From an uncultured Rivibacter sp. (lineage in GTDB: Bacteria; Pseudomonadota; Gammaproteobacteria; Burkholderiales; Burkholderiaceae), in assembly GCA_946480925.1 (NCBI GenBank), contig CAMLLU010000002.1, forward strand, positions 62,001-126,000: a DNA stretch of 64,000 bases, given 5' to 3'. Position 1 is the first letter of the stretch; every line of letters begins with the position of its first letter. Under the pieces are notes generated by a model, which worked only from the letters and a program-made list of their open reading frames with translations, made no database searches and was not told the DNA's origin. A program made the position numbers and the translations under genes. Of this stretch, positions 19,433 to 28,968 are shown one piece after another.

Positions 19433-21499
19433 ATGACGGACCACAGCGCGACCAATCCCCTGCTGCAGGACTGGGATGCCCCCTACGGCCTGCCTCCCTT
19501 CGACCGCATCCAGCCTGGCCACTTCGTGCCTGCCTTCGAGCAGGCACTGGCTGCGCACCTGGCCGAGATCGACGCCATCGCACAAGCGGCGCCGAGCTTC
19601 GACAACACCGTCGCCGCGTTGGACCGCAGCGGCCGCCTGCTGCGCAGGCTCGAAGGCGTTTTCTACAACCTGTGTGCTTCCGAAAGCTCGCCCCAACTGC
19701 GGGAGGTGGAGCGCGAGATGGCGCCCCGGCTGGCGGCCCACCGCAGTGCGGTGTACCTGAATGCGGCACTGTTCGCGCGCCTCGAGGCGCTGAACGAGCA
19801 GCGCGGCAGCCTCGGGCTGAACCTGGAGCAACAGCGCCTGCTGGAGCGCCTGCATCTCGACTTCGTGATGGCCGGTGCACGCCTGGCGCCGGAGGCGAAG
19901 GCGCGCTATGCAGCGGTGATGCAGCGGCTGGCCGAGCTCAACACGCAGTTCAGCCAGCACGTGCTGGCCGACGAAGCCACCTACCAGCTGCCACTGGCGA
20001 CCGAAGCCGATCTCGACGGCCTGCCCGAATGGGTGCGCAACGCGGCTCGCGAAGCGGCGGCGCAGCGGGGCATCGAGGGCCACGTGGTGACGCTGTCACG
20101 CTCGCTCATCGTGCCGTTCCTCACCTTCAGCAAGCGGCGTGACCTGCGCGAGGCCGTCTGGCGTGCCTGGACTTCGCGCGGGGAGCTGGTGCCCGAGCGC
20201 GACACCCGCCCGCTGGCCGCCGAGATCATGAAGCTGCGCCTCGAACAGGCACGCCTGCATGGCTTCGACAGTTATGCCGATTACGCTCTGAGCGATCGCA
20301 TGGCTGGCCGGCCCGATGCCGTGGAGGCGCTGCTGCAGCGCGTGTGGGGTCCGGCCAAGGCGCGCGCGACGCAGGAGCGTGCTCTGCTGGAAGCGCGAGC
20401 CCGTGCGGTGGGCGACGCCATCGAGCTGCAGCCCTGGGACTGGCGCCATTACGCCGAGCAGGTGCGCGTGGAGCGCTACCAACTCGACGACAACGAAGTC
20501 AAACCGTATTTCCAGCTCGACCGCATGATCGACGCCATGTTCGACTGTGCCCAGCGCCTGTTCGGCGTGCGGTTCGTGGAGCAGCACGGGCTCGCGCTCT
20601 ACCACCCCGACGTGCGCGCCTGGGAGGTGCGCGACGCGAATAGCGATGCACTGGTCGGCCTCTTTCTCGGCGACAACTTCGCTCGGCCGAGCAAACGCGG
20701 CGGTGCCTGGATGAGCCTGTACCGCGAGCAGATGCGCAACACGGCCGATGGCTCCGCGGTGCTGCCCATCGTCGTGAACAACAACAACTTCGCGAAGGGC
20801 GCGCCGGGCACGCCGACGTTGCTGTCGTTCGACGACGTACGCACGCTGTTCCACGAGTTCGGCCACGGCCTGCACGGCCTGTTGAGCAGCGTGACCTACG
20901 AGCGCCTGTCAGGCACCAACGTGCTGCAGGACTTCGTGGAGCTGCCCTCGCAGATCTACGAGCACTGGGCACTCGAACCCGAGGTACTCAAGCGACATGC
21001 CCTGCACGTGCAGACCGGCGAACCGATCCCCGATGCGTTGATCGAGCGCCTGAAGCGCGCGCGCCACTTCAACCAGGGCTACGAGACGGTGCAGTACGTC
21101 GGCTCGGCGTTGATCGACTTGGCGTTGCACCGCAAGACCTCGATGGAAGGGTTGGACATCAACGTCTTCGAACGCGAGGAGCGCATGCATCTCGGCGTGC
21201 CCGACGTGGTGGGCGTGATGCACCGGCTGCCGCATTTCCGCCACCTGTTCGCCAGCGACAGCTACGCGGCCGGCTACTACGTCTACATGTGGGCCGAGGT
21301 GCTGGACGCCGATGGCTTCAACGCCTTCGTCGAGGCGGGCGACATCTTCCACCCCGCCACGGCCGAGCGGCTGAAGCGTCACATCTACAGCGCTGGCAAC
21401 ACCGCCGAGCCGGGGGCTGCTTACCGTGCCTTCCGTGGCCGGGATGCCGACGTGCAAGCCATGCTGGCGGACCGCGGTCTGGTGGCAGAGCCTGCCTGA
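19433..21499 (+). CDS. prlC: Oligopeptidase A, M3-family zinc metallopeptidase
   Basis: 688 residues, the usual size. It cleaves short peptides in the cytoplasm, including leftover signal peptides. The zinc site HEFGH is at residues 474-478 and the third ligand is E503 in the NVLQDFVELPSQ segment. The GYYVYMWAEVLDAD substrate-binding region is intact. ATG 19433 is preferred with GAGG just upstream; ATG 19421 is in frame and also possible, while an open frame back to 18950 is antisense to mpl and not coding. Confidence 0.95.
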   Translation: MTDHSATNPLLQDWDAPYGLPPFDRIQPGHFVPAFEQALAAHLAEIDAIAQAAPSFDNTVAALDRSGRLLRRLEGVFYNLCASESSPQLREVEREMAPRLAAHRSAVYLNAALFARLEALNEQRGSLGLNLEQQRLLERLHLDFVMAGARLAPEAKARYAAVMQRLAELNTQFSQHVLADEATYQLPLATEADLDGLPEWVRNAAREAAAQRGIEGHVVTLSRSLIVPFLTFSKRRDLREAVWRAWTSRGELVPERDTRPLAAEIMKLRLEQARLHGFDSYADYALSDRMAGRPDAVEALLQRVWGPAKARATQERALLEARARAVGDAIELQPWDWRHYAEQVRVERYQLDDNEVKPYFQLDRMIDAMFDCAQRLFGVRFVEQHGLALYHPDVRAWEVRDANSDALVGLFLGDNFARPSKRGGAWMSLYREQMRNTADGSAVLPIVVNNNNFAKGAPGTPTLLSFDDVRTLFHEFGHGLHGLLSSVTYERLSGTNVLQDFVELPSQIYEHWALEPEVLKRHALHVQTGEPIPDALIERLKRARHFNQGYETVQYVGSALIDLALHRKTSMEGLDINVFEREERMHLGVPDVVGVMHRLPHFRHLFASDSYAAGYYVYMWAEVLDADGFNAFVEAGDIFHPATAERLKRHIYSAGNTAEPGAAYRAFRGRDADVQAMLADRGLVAEPA

Positions 21500-21531
21500 G
21501 CCGGGGGGCAATCGGCGGCGGCGCGCCCGGT

Positions 21532-21957
21532 ATGCAAGCCTTCGCCTGGATCGCTTCGCACCCCTACGCCTATCCGGCGCTCGAGACGCTGCACATCGTC
21601 GGCATCGCACTGCTGCTGGGCAGCCTGGTGTTGTTCGAGTTGCGCGTGTGGGGGTGGGGCGCCGCGCTGCCGCCGGTCGAGCTGGCGCGACTGGCACTCG
21701 GGCTTTCGCTGACTGGCTTTGCACTGGCCGCCGCCAGCGGGCTCACGATGCTGGCGTCGCAGTTCGATGAATTCATCACCAACCGCGCCTTCCTCGTGAA
21801 GATGGGGCTGCTCGTGGTGGCGGGGGCGAATGCGGCGTTGTTCCATTGGCGCGGGGGCCTGCGTCGACTCGATGCCACGGCGCGCGCGCAGACCGCGCTG
21901 TCGCTGGGGTTGTGGCTCGCCGTTATCGTGTGTGGTCGCTGGATCGCTTATCTGTAA
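21532..21957 (+). CDS. DUF6644-like four-helix membrane protein
   Basis: 141 residues with four predicted transmembrane helices (about 17-37, 49-70, 81-99 and 118-137). Conserved-looking histidines occur in SHPYAYPALETLHIVG (H10, H21) before and in the first helix and in the LFHWRGG loop. The pattern recalls small CopD-like or cytochrome b-like membrane proteins, but no function is established. ATG 21532 begins MQAFAWIASHP; the longer frame overlaps prlC. It is 35 bases ahead of the exported DUF6152-like gene and almost certainly co-transcribed with it. Confidence 0.78.
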   Translation: MQAFAWIASHPYAYPALETLHIVGIALLLGSLVLFELRVWGWGAALPPVELARLALGLSLTGFALAAASGLTMLASQFDEFITNRAFLVKMGLLVVAGANAALFHWRGGLRRLDATARAQTALSLGLWLAVIVCGRWIAYL

Positions 21958-21992
21958 CCCGCCCTCGTCTCGAAGTTACGCGGAGGATCTTC

Positions 21993-22460
21993 ATGCAAAG
22001 ACGTCTCGTACTGTCCGCTGCTTCAGCGATGCTGTTGCCGCGTGCCTTTGCGCACCATGGCTGGAGCAGCTTCGATCAAAACCGCCCGTTGTGGCTGGAA
22101 GGTCGGGCTGCCAAGGTGGCGTGGCGCAATCCGCACGTCGAGTTCGATCTCGAGATCAAGCCCGATCTCAAGCTGCCGGCCGACCTGGCGCAGCGCACGG
22201 TGCCTCCGCAGAGCACCCAGGTCGATGGCTCCAAGTTGCTGGCCAGCGCGCAACTGCCCACGCGGCGTGACAAGGTGTGGCACATCGAGCTGGCACCACT
22301 CACGCGCATGGAAGCGTGGAAAGTGCCCGAGCTGAAGCCGGGCCAGGAAGTGGCCGTGCTCGGCTTTACCTTCAATGAAGAGAAGGGTGAGCCGGTGCTG
22401 CGCGCCGAATACCTGTGGGTCGGCGGCAAGGCCTACGGCCTGCGCTCGTCGCCGGCTTAA
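21993..22460 (+). CDS. DUF6152-like exported protein with an N-terminal His-His after cleavage
   Basis: 155 residues. A short signal peptide with twin arginines at positions 3-4 ends in RAFA at residue 20, so the mature protein would begin HHGWSSFD. There are only four histidines in all: H21, H22, H48 (in WRNPHVEF) and H97 (in KVWHIEL). The domain is small and beta-rich with a WVGG segment near its end. The AHHGWSSFD start is typical of the DUF6152 family, whose role is unknown. GGAGG (21982-21986) precedes ATG 21993. Its stop shares the TTAA at 22457-22460 with hemL on the other strand. Confidence 0.8.
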   Translation: MQRRLVLSAASAMLLPRAFAHHGWSSFDQNRPLWLEGRAAKVAWRNPHVEFDLEIKPDLKLPADLAQRTVPPQSTQVDGSKLLASAQLPTRRDKVWHIELAPLTRMEAWKVPELKPGQEVAVLGFTFNEEKGEPVLRAEYLWVGGKAYGLRSSPA

Positions 22461-23743
22461 CCGAGCGCAGCTTGGGCGGCCTGCACGGTGGCGGCAATGT
22501 CGTCCGCCGTGTGGGCCGCACTCACGAAACCAGCTTCGTAAAGTGCCGGTGCAAGGTAGACGCCGCCTTCCAGCATCGCGTGGAAGAAGCGGTTGAAACG
22601 CTCCTTGTCGGTGGCCATTACGGCGCCATAGTGCTGCGGCAGCTCGCCGGCAAAGAAAAAGCCGAACATGCCGCCTTCGCAGTCGCCCACCAGCGGCACG
22701 CCGGCGTCGCGCGCAGCGGCCAGCAGGCCGTCGGCCAGTGAGCGGGTGCGGGCCGCGAGCGCATCGAAGAAGCCGGGCTTCTGGATTTCTTTCAAGGTTG
22801 CCAGCCCGCAGGCCGTGGCCACCGGGTTGCCGCTCAAGGTGCCAGCCTGATAGACCGGCCCGAGCGGTGCCAGCTGCTGCATCACCGCGCGCGGCCCGGC
22901 AAACGCGGCCAGCGGCATGCCGCCGCCGATCACCTTGCCGAATACGCTGAGATCCGGCTTGAAACCAGGAATCGCCTGGGCATACAGGCTCTGTGCGCCG
23001 CCGAGCGCGACACGGAAGCCCGTCATCACCTCGTCGAACACCAGCAGTGCGCCGTGCTGTGTGCACAGCTCGCGCAGTCGCTGCATGAAAGGCACAGCAG
23101 CGCGCACGAAATTCATGTTGCCCGCGATCGGTTCGATCATCACGCAGGCCAGCTCTGCGCCGTGTTCCGCAAAAGCGGCTTCGAGCTGCGCGAGGTTGTT
23201 GTATTCCAGCACCAGCGTGTGCTGCACCACCTCGGGCGGCACGCCGGCGCTTGTGGGGTGGCCGAAGGTGGCCAGCCCCGAGCCGGCCTTCACCAGCAGC
23301 GCGTCGGCATGGCCGTGGTAGCAGCCTTCGAACTTGATCAGCTTGGGCCGCCCGGTGGCGCCGCGTGCGAGGCGAATGGCGCTCATGGCTGCTTCGGTGC
23401 CGGAGCTCACCAGCCGCACCTGCTCGGCGCTCGGTACGAACTTCAGGATCTCTTCGGCCAGCTCGATCTCGCGCTCGGTAGGCGCTCCGAACGAAAAACC
23501 TTCGGTGGCAGCCTTTTGCACGGCTTCGAGCACCGCGGGGTGGCCGTGGCCCAGGATCATCGGCCCCCAGGAGCCGATGTAGTCGATGTAGCGCTGGCCG
23601 TCGGCGTCCCACAGATAGGCGCCCTCGGCTCGGGTGATGAACCGCGGCGTACCGCCCACTGCGCGGAATGCGCGCACAGGCGAATTCACGCCGCCCGGGA
23701 TCACGTGCTGGGCACGTTCGAACAACCTGGCGTTCTGGCTCAT
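22457..23743 (-). CDS. hemL: Glutamate-1-semialdehyde 2,1-aminomutase
   Basis: 428 residues, normal for the family. It converts glutamate-1-semialdehyde to 5-aminolevulinate, the committed haem precursor, using pyridoxamine phosphate. The PLP lysine lies in [10 protein letters not shown] (near residue 268), and [11 protein letters not shown] near the N-terminus and [17 protein letters not shown] are diagnostic. ATG 23743 is the natural start; an open frame to 23911 overlaps thiD and is not used. It is downstream of thiD by 13 bases. Confidence 0.96.
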   Translation of the reverse strand: MSQNARLFERAQHVIPGGVNSPVRAFRAVGGTPRFITRAEGAYLWDADGQRYIDYIGSWGPMILGHGHPAVLEAVQKAATEGFSFGAPTEREIELAEEILKFVPSAEQVRLVSSGTEAAMSAIRLARGATGRPKLIKFEGCYHGHADALLVKAGSGLATFGHPTSAGVPPEVVQHTLVLEYNNLAQLEAAFAEHGAELACVMIEPIAGNMNFVRAAVPFMQRLRELCTQHGALLVFDEVMTGFRVALGGAQSLYAQAIPGFKPDLSVFGKVIGGGMPLAAFAGPRAVMQQLAPLGPVYQAGTLSGNPVATACGLATLKEIQKPGFFDALAARTRSLADGLLAAARDAGVPLVGDCEGGMFGFFFAGELPQHYGAVMATDKERFNRFFHAMLEGGVYLAPALYEAGFVSAAHTADDIAATVQAAQAALG

Positions 23744-23756
23744 GCGGTGAAGGGGG

Positions 23757-24701
23757 TCAGTGGATGCTGCGACCGGGTGCGGGCTTGTCGGGGTCACTAC
23801 CGCCCGGGCCACCCTGCGGTTCCTCACCTTCTGCGCCCTCTTCGGCCGGCGGCAGGGCCCAGAAGAAGCGGTCTGGCACCACGTTGCCCATGCCGGGGCG
23901 GAAGCCGGCATCGAGCGACTGGTCGAGGAAGCTCAGGGCCTCAGACACAGCGACATGCAGCTCCTGGCCACTGGCCACCAGCGCGGCCAGTGCAGCAGAG
24001 AGCGTTTCGCCGGCGCCGACGAAGCTGGTCTCGAAGCGTTCGAACTTCTCGCCGGTGATGGCGCCTTGCGCCGAGGCCAGCACGTTGTCGATGAACTGGT
24101 CGGGTAGCTGTACGCCGGTGACCAGCACGTAGCGGGTGCCGTGCTCGGCGGCTGCCACCGCCAGCTCGCGTGCCGACGGCGGGCGCTCGGCGTCCCACTC
24201 CGGCAGCAGGAAGTCGGTCAGAGTCTTGTGGTTGCCCACCAGCACCTCGGTCTGCGGCAGCACCAGCTCACGGAAGGCGTCGAGGTAGGCTGCCAGCGGA
24301 TCTTCGTCCATCCACGACAGATTGGGCAGGTAGGCCACCAGCGGCACATCGGCGTAGTCGGACAGCACCTCGGCTACCGCGCTCACCCCTTCGGCGCTGC
24401 CCAGGAAGCCGACCTTCCAGGCGGAAATCGTGACGTCTTCCAGAATGCCGCGAGCCTGCTCGACGATGGTGTCGGCCTCGATTTCCGATGCTTCGAACAC
24501 TTCGGCCGTATCGCGCAGCACGATCGAGGTGACCACCGGCAGCGCGTGAGCGCCCATCGCGGCGATGGTGGTCACGTCGCCCGCCAGGCCGCCGGCACCG
24601 CTGGGGTCGCTGGCGTTGAAGCTCATCACGCATGCGGGGGCGGGTGGCTCCTGCAGGACCTCGGGATTGGCGTCGGAAGGGGCGGTCGGGGCGGTGGTCA
24701 T
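23757..24701 (-). CDS. thiD: Hydroxymethylpyrimidine/phosphomethylpyrimidine kinase
   Basis: 314 residues. ThiD phosphorylates HMP and HMP-P for thiamine synthesis. The core shows [31 protein letters not shown], where the usual G-x-D-x-S-G-G-A-G-I-x-A-D is recognisable with an N-A-S-D start and shifted spacing, and [18 protein letters not shown] as the anion-hole loop. Typical ThiD proteins have about 266 residues; this one has an extra N-terminal stretch and an acidic, Gly/Pro-rich tail of about 30 residues. No TPP riboswitch is visible upstream. Confidence 0.85.
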   Translation of the reverse strand: MTTAPTAPSDANPEVLQEPPAPACVMSFNASDPSGAGGLAGDVTTIAAMGAHALPVVTSIVLRDTAEVFEASEIEADTIVEQARGILEDVTISAWKVGFLGSAEGVSAVAEVLSDYADVPLVAYLPNLSWMDEDPLAAYLDAFRELVLPQTEVLVGNHKTLTDFLLPEWDAERPPSARELAVAAAEHGTRYVLVTGVQLPDQFIDNVLASAQGAITGEKFERFETSFVGAGETLSAALAALVASGQELHVAVSEALSFLDQSLDAGFRPGMGNVVPDRFFWALPPAEEGAEGEEPQGGPGGSDPDKPAPGRSIH

Positions 24702-24794
24702 CAGGGCTTTTGAGGGGTGGGCCGGGCTGCGGGATAGCCCGCGTTCGACCTTCTAGAAAAGTGTGAGGAATGTTGCGTATGTGCCTACGAACTC

Positions 24795-24825
24795 TTGGAT
24801 TTTTGCGAGATCGCGTGGCTACAAT
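24795..24825 (+). promoter_or_regulatory. Candidate promoter of the rubredoxin-pil cluster
   Basis: TTGGAT (24795-24800) and TACAAT (24820-24825) are separated by 19 bases, a little long. The -10 hexamer lies inside a perfect inverted repeat with 7-base arms, CTACAAT and ATTGTAG (24819-24825, 24834-24840). The start codon GTG 24858 follows. Confidence 0.45.
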
Positions 24826-24840
24826 CGTCACTCATTGTAG
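24819..24840. promoter_or_regulatory. Inverted repeat overlapping the -10 element
   Basis: Arms CTACAAT and ATTGTAG are separated by 8 bases in the divergent region between thiD and the rubredoxin gene. Its place over the -10 box would suit a repressor site, but no binding protein can be named. Confidence 0.4.
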
Positions 24841-24857
24841 TGAAGCTAAAAGACTAA

Positions 24858-25031
24858 GTGAGCGAATCGCAGACCTGGATGTGCCTCATTTGCGGCTGGA
24901 TCTATGACGAGGCGGCAGGCGACCCCGAACATGGCATTGCTCCCGGCACCAAGTGGGCCGATGTGCCGATGAACTGGACCTGTCCCGAGTGCGGAGCCCG
25001 CAAGGAGGACTTCGAGATGGTGCAGATTTAG
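24858..25031 (+). CDS. rubA: Rubredoxin
   Basis: 57 residues from GTG 24858. Two C-x-x-C pairs, MCLICGWIYD and WTCPECGARKEDF, bind a single iron for electron transfer; DVPMNW before the second pair is typical. The gene is short and starts with GTG, so it is easily missed. The ribosome binding site is weak. Rubredoxin next to pilG is a common arrangement in Burkholderiales; no functional link to pili is known to me, and its reductase or oxidase partner is not in the window. Confidence 0.93.
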   Translation: MSESQTWMCLICGWIYDEAAGDPEHGIAPGTKWADVPMNWTCPECGARKEDFEMVQI

Positions 25032-25094
25032 CAGCAAGCCTACAACCCCCTCGGGCGCGCTCCCGCGGGGCCACAAGTCGTTAGGAGTTCGTCC

Positions 25095-25496
25095 GTGAGC
25101 GAAGCAGGGCAGGCCGGCCAGGGGGCTGGTACCAAGGTGCTTGTGATTGACGATAGCAACACCATTCGGCGCAGTGCCGAAATCTTTTTGAAGCAGGGTG
25201 GCTATGAGGTCGTGCTCGCCGAAGACGGCTTCGATGCGCTGGCCAAGGTCAATGACTGCGAACCGCACCTGATCTTCTGCGACATCCTGATGCCCCGGCT
25301 CGACGGCTACCAGACCTGCGCCATCATCAAGCGCAATCCGAAGTTCTCGCGCGTGCCGGTCATCATGCTGTCGTCGAAGGACGGCCTGTTCGACAAGGCG
25401 CGCGGCCGCATGGTCGGCTCCGAGGACTACCTGACCAAGCCTTTCACCAAAGACCAGTTGCTCCAGGTAGTGGAGCAGCACAAACGGGCGGCCTGA
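25095..25496 (+). CDS. pilG: Twitching motility response regulator PilG
   Basis: 133 residues, a stand-alone receiver domain. The acidic pair D19/D20 and phosphoacceptor D63 (FCDILMPRLDG) are present, with the lysine in LTKPFT. In Pseudomonas, PilG is phosphorylated by ChpA and promotes pilus extension through the motor ATPases. The start is GTG 25095 with TTAGGAG at 25081-25087. First of the pilGHIJL cluster. Confidence 0.92.
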   Translation: MSEAGQAGQGAGTKVLVIDDSNTIRRSAEIFLKQGGYEVVLAEDGFDALAKVNDCEPHLIFCDILMPRLDGYQTCAIIKRNPKFSRVPVIMLSSKDGLFDKARGRMVGSEDYLTKPFTKDQLLQVVEQHKRAA

Positions 25497-25594
25497 AATG
25501 GGCGTGTGCGGTCGAGCGGTCCGCATTACGCCCTGGAGCCCGGCAGTAACCGGCGGCGTCGCACAGCGCTGCCGTTGACAGAGGAAAACGAGCC

Positions 25595-25960
25595 ATGCCG
25601 ATTCAGAAAATCCTCCTGGTGGATGACTCCAAGACCGAGCTCCACTATTTGTCCGAAATCCTGACCAAGCGTGGCTACCAGGTGCGCACGGCCGAAAACG
25701 GCGACGAAGCGATGCGCCGCCTGGCCGAAGACAAGCCCGACCTCATCCTGATGGACGTGGTGATGCCTGGCCTCAACGGCTTCCAGCTCACGCGCGCGAT
25801 CACCCGCGACCCGAACTACGGCGACATCCCGGTGATCATGTGCACCAGCAAGAATCAGGAGACCGACAAGGTCTGGGGCATGCGCCAGGGCGCGCGCGAC
25901 TACGTCGTGAAGCCCGTCGATGCCGACGAACTGGTGGCCAAGATCAAGGCCTTTGGCTAA
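25595..25960 (+). CDS. pilH: Twitching motility response regulator PilH
   Basis: 121 residues, a single receiver domain with D10/D11, phosphoacceptor D54 (ILMDVVMPGL) and the conserved lysine in VVKPVDADE. In the Pil-Chp system PilH opposes PilG, acting as a phosphate sink or promoting retraction. AGAGGAAAAC precedes ATG 25595. The order pilG-pilH-pilI-pilJ-pilL matches the characterised system. Confidence 0.92.
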   Translation: MPIQKILLVDDSKTELHYLSEILTKRGYQVRTAENGDEAMRRLAEDKPDLILMDVVMPGLNGFQLTRAITRDPNYGDIPVIMCTSKNQETDKVWGMRQGARDYVVKPVDADELVAKIKAFG

Positions 25961-25989
25961 GAACAAGAAGCACCCAACGAGCAGCTTGA

Positions 25990-26517
25990 ATGGCTAAACG
26001 AGAAGCACTGCGTGAACTGCAAAGCCGGCTGGCCGAGCGCCTGAAGGTCGCGCGCACGCAGGCCAACACGGCCACCTGGCTCGCCGTCGAGTCCGGTGGC
26101 CAAGGTTTTCTGCTGCCGCTGGGCGAAGCCGGTGAGATCTTTCCGTTCGGGGCGCTGGTGCCGGTGCCGCACACCAGCGGCTGGTTCCTTGGCGTGGCCA
26201 ACCTGCGCGGCGGTTTGCACGGCGTGGTCGACCTCGCAGGGTTCCTGGGCCTGAAAAGCCAGGCAGCCAACGAATTTGCACGCGAGCAGCTGCGCCTGAT
26301 CGCGTTCAATCCGGTACTCGAAATCAACTGCGCCATGCTGGTGGACAAGCTCTCGGGTCTGCGCAGCCGTGAACAGTTGGAAGAAGACGCCGACGAAGGC
26401 AAACCCAAGCCAGGATTCGTCGGCAGTCGTTATCGCGACAGCAGTGGACGTGTGTGGCAGGAACTTCGCCTGGCGGCTCTCGCCGGCGACGAGTCGTTCC
26501 TCAGGATCGTGGGCTGA
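25990..26517 (+). CDS. pilI: CheW-like adaptor PilI
   Basis: 175 residues, a CheW domain (about 30-170) that would couple the receptor PilJ to the kinase PilL. The pattern [15 protein letters not shown] and [18 protein letters not shown], with the R-G-x-x-x-x-V-V-D-L element, is typical of CheW/PilI. It follows pilH by 29 bases and precedes pilJ by 61. Confidence 0.9.
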   Translation: MAKREALRELQSRLAERLKVARTQANTATWLAVESGGQGFLLPLGEAGEIFPFGALVPVPHTSGWFLGVANLRGGLHGVVDLAGFLGLKSQAANEFAREQLRLIAFNPVLEINCAMLVDKLSGLRSREQLEEDADEGKPKPGFVGSRYRDSSGRVWQELRLAALAGDESFLRIVG

Positions 26518-26578
26518 GAGCCCACTGGCATCTGGTATCGATCAGCGAGATAAAGCGCAAGCAGGAAAAGAGGGGCCT

Positions 26579-28891
26579 ATGAGTTTTCTGAACAAGATCA
26601 AGGGTTTCGGTAAGCCCAAGTCGCAACCCGACGCATCGGACGACCTGCCCTTCGATGAAGCCTATCCGGCTGACAACGACGTAGCCGTGGGCCCGGGTGG
26701 CACGCTGGCCATGGAGCCCACGACCATCCAGGCCACGAGCGCGGACTCGTCGATCATCTCGGAGGCCGCACCTTCCGAACTGCCGGGCGAATTCAGCGAA
26801 ACGCGCATCCAGGCCGCCGAGGCGGGCGAAGTGGGCGCGCCGCTGCCGCTCATCGGCCACCTCTCGACCGGTCAGCAGCAGCGCATCCTGGGTGGGATGC
26901 TGGTGCTGGGCGTGTTGGGTCTTGTGGCCTCGGCAGTGTTCTCGATCAATGCCGCGACCAAGGGCGCTGCCCAGGTGGGTGCTTCCGGCCAGGCGCTGAT
27001 GCAGTCGCAGCGTCTCGCGAAGTCGGTGTCGCAGGCGCTGATCGGCAGCCCGCAGGCCTTCCCTGAAGTGCAAGAAAGCATGGAAGTGCTGGCGCGCAAC
27101 GTGCGCGGCCTGAAGGACGGCAGCGCTGAACTCGAAGCCGCGCCGGCGAATGCGCAGCAGGCGCTCGATCCGCTGCTGCCGTTGGTGGACCGCGCTGAAA
27201 AGAATGCACAGACCGTGTTGGGCCAGCAGAAGATCCTGACGCAGGTGGGCCAGGCGCTTCGCGCGATCAACCGTCAGTCGTCCGACCTGCTCGAGATCGC
27301 CGAAACCGTGTCGTCGCTGAAGCTGCAGCAAGACGCCTCGCCAGCCGAGCTCTCGGCCGTCGGCCAGTTGGTGATGCTGACGCAGCGTATCGGCAAGTCG
27401 GCCAACGAATTCCTGACGATGGAAGGCGTGTCGCCCGAGGCCGTGTTCCTGCTGGGCAAGGACTTGAACTCCTTCCGTGAAATCGCCCAAGGTCTGACCG
27501 ACGGCAACCCCGAGCTGCGCCTGCCCGGCACGAAGGACCCGCAGACCAAGGAGCGCCTCGAAGCGCTGATGAAGCTCTACGAAGAGACCCGCACGCAGGC
27601 CGGTGCCATTCTGGGCAACCTGCAAGGTCTGGTCTCCGCACGTGAAGCGCAGGCCGCGATCATTGCAGACAGCGAGCCGCTGCGTAAGGGTCTCGAGCAG
27701 GTGCAGGAAAGCCTGGCCGGTAGCGCGGGCATCTCGCTGCTCAACATCGTGCTGATCGTCCTGTCTCTTTTGCTGGCACTGGCCGGCGCCAGCGGGCTCT
27801 TGATGGCCTACCTGCAAGACCAGCGTCAACGTGCCGCCATCGCTGAAACGCAGCGTCAGGAAGCAGAGCGCCAGGAGCAGGAAGCCAAGCGCGTGAACGA
27901 CGCCAACCAGGCGGCCATTTTGCGGTTGATGAACGAACTGCAGACGGTGGCTGAAGGCGACCTGACGCAACAGGCCACGGTGACCGAAGACATCACCGGC
28001 GCCATCGCCGACTCGGTGAACTACACGGTGGAAGAGCTGCGCACGCTGGTGTCGCAGGTGCAAGGCACGGTGTCTCGCGTGACCGAAACCACGCAGCAGG
28101 TGGAAGCCACATCGACCGAACTGCTGGCTGCTTCCGACGAGCAGCTGCGTGAGATTCGCGAAACCGGCGAATCGGTGCTGCAGATGGCCGGCCGAATCAA
28201 CGACGTGTCCGCACAAGCGCAGCAGTCAGCCCAGGTGGCGCGCCAATCGCTGCAAGCAGCCGAGTCCGGCCTGCAGGCGGTGCAGAACACCATCGGCGGC
28301 ATGAACACGCTGCGCGAGCAGATCCAGGAAACCTCCAAGCGGATCAAGCGACTGGGCGAGTCGTCGCAGGAGATCGGTGAAATCACCGAACTGATTTCTG
28401 ACATTACCGAGCAGACGAACGTGCTGGCTCTGAACGCCGCCATCCAGGCAGCCTCTGCCGGCGAAGCCGGTCGCGGCTTCTCGGTGGTTGCCGAAGAAGT
28501 GCAGCGACTGGCTGAACGCTCCGCCGACGCTACCAAGCAGATCGCGGCGCTGGTGAAGACCATTCAGACCGACACGGCCGACGCCGTGGCCGCTATGGAG
28601 CGCTCGACGCAGGGTGTGGTCGAGGGTGCCAAGCTGTCAGACAACGCAGGTACAGCACTGGGCGAGATCGACCGGGTGTCGCGTCAGCTCGCTGAACTGA
28701 TTACCAGCATTTCGTCGCAAGCCTCCCGCGAAGCCGAATCGGCCAACGTGGTGGCTGCCAACATCCAGCACATCTTCGCGGTGACCGAACAAACCGGTGA
28801 GGGCACGCGATCGACCGCTCAGCTGGTTCGAGAGCTGTCCAAGACCGCCGAGGAGTTGAAACAGTCGGTGGCGCGATTCAAGATCAGCTGA
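26579..28891 (+). CDS. pilJ: Type IV pilus methyl-accepting chemotaxis receptor PilJ
   Basis: 770 residues. A ~100-residue acidic cytoplasmic leader precedes the first membrane helix (about 102-125); two PilJ-type periplasmic helical modules follow; the second helix is at about 385-410 ([17 protein letters not shown]). A HAMP-like segment and a long helical signalling domain end the protein, with the hairpin tip [23 protein letters not shown]... near residue 611. Pseudomonas PilJ senses surface contact and pilin. ATG 26579 ([11 protein letters not shown]) is chosen over the earlier open frame. No methylation enzymes PilK or ChpB are nearby. Confidence 0.93.
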   Translation: MSFLNKIKGFGKPKSQPDASDDLPFDEAYPADNDVAVGPGGTLAMEPTTIQATSADSSIISEAAPSELPGEFSETRIQAAEAGEVGAPLPLIGHLSTGQQQRILGGMLVLGVLGLVASAVFSINAATKGAAQVGASGQALMQSQRLAKSVSQALIGSPQAFPEVQESMEVLARNVRGLKDGSAELEAAPANAQQALDPLLPLVDRAEKNAQTVLGQQKILTQVGQALRAINRQSSDLLEIAETVSSLKLQQDASPAELSAVGQLVMLTQRIGKSANEFLTMEGVSPEAVFLLGKDLNSFREIAQGLTDGNPELRLPGTKDPQTKERLEALMKLYEETRTQAGAILGNLQGLVSAREAQAAIIADSEPLRKGLEQVQESLAGSAGISLLNIVLIVLSLLLALAGASGLLMAYLQDQRQRAAIAETQRQEAERQEQEAKRVNDANQAAILRLMNELQTVAEGDLTQQATVTEDITGAIADSVNYTVEELRTLVSQVQGTVSRVTETTQQVEATSTELLAASDEQLREIRETGESVLQMAGRINDVSAQAQQSAQVARQSLQAAESGLQAVQNTIGGMNTLREQIQETSKRIKRLGESSQEIGEITELISDITEQTNVLALNAAIQAASAGEAGRGFSVVAEEVQRLAERSADATKQIAALVKTIQTDTADAVAAMERSTQGVVEGAKLSDNAGTALGEIDRVSRQLAELITSISSQASREAESANVVAANIQHIFAVTEQTGEGTRSTAQLVRELSKTAEELKQSVARFKIS

Positions 28892-28909
28892 TCACGCGGA
28901 CTCCCAAGT

Positions 28910-28931
28910 TGCGCCGCCTTCGGGCGGCGCA
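28910..28931 (+). other. UUCG-capped hairpin between pilJ and pilL
   Basis: A perfect 9-base stem, TGCGCCGCC / GGCGGCGCA, closes a TTCG loop. It is not followed by a T-tract, so it may protect or process the transcript between pilJ and pilL rather than end it. Confidence 0.6.
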
Positions 28932-28968
28932 CTGCCAAGAGTGCTGAACATTTGAGACAAGGGATGGG

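Noticed and set aside
22457..22460. Frameshift linking the DUF6152 gene and hemL
   Set aside because: The genes are on opposite strands and both are complete; the overlap is only a shared stop palindrome.
24702..24857. TPP riboswitch upstream of thiD
   Set aside because: No THI-box core sequence is visible on the thiD strand in this gap.
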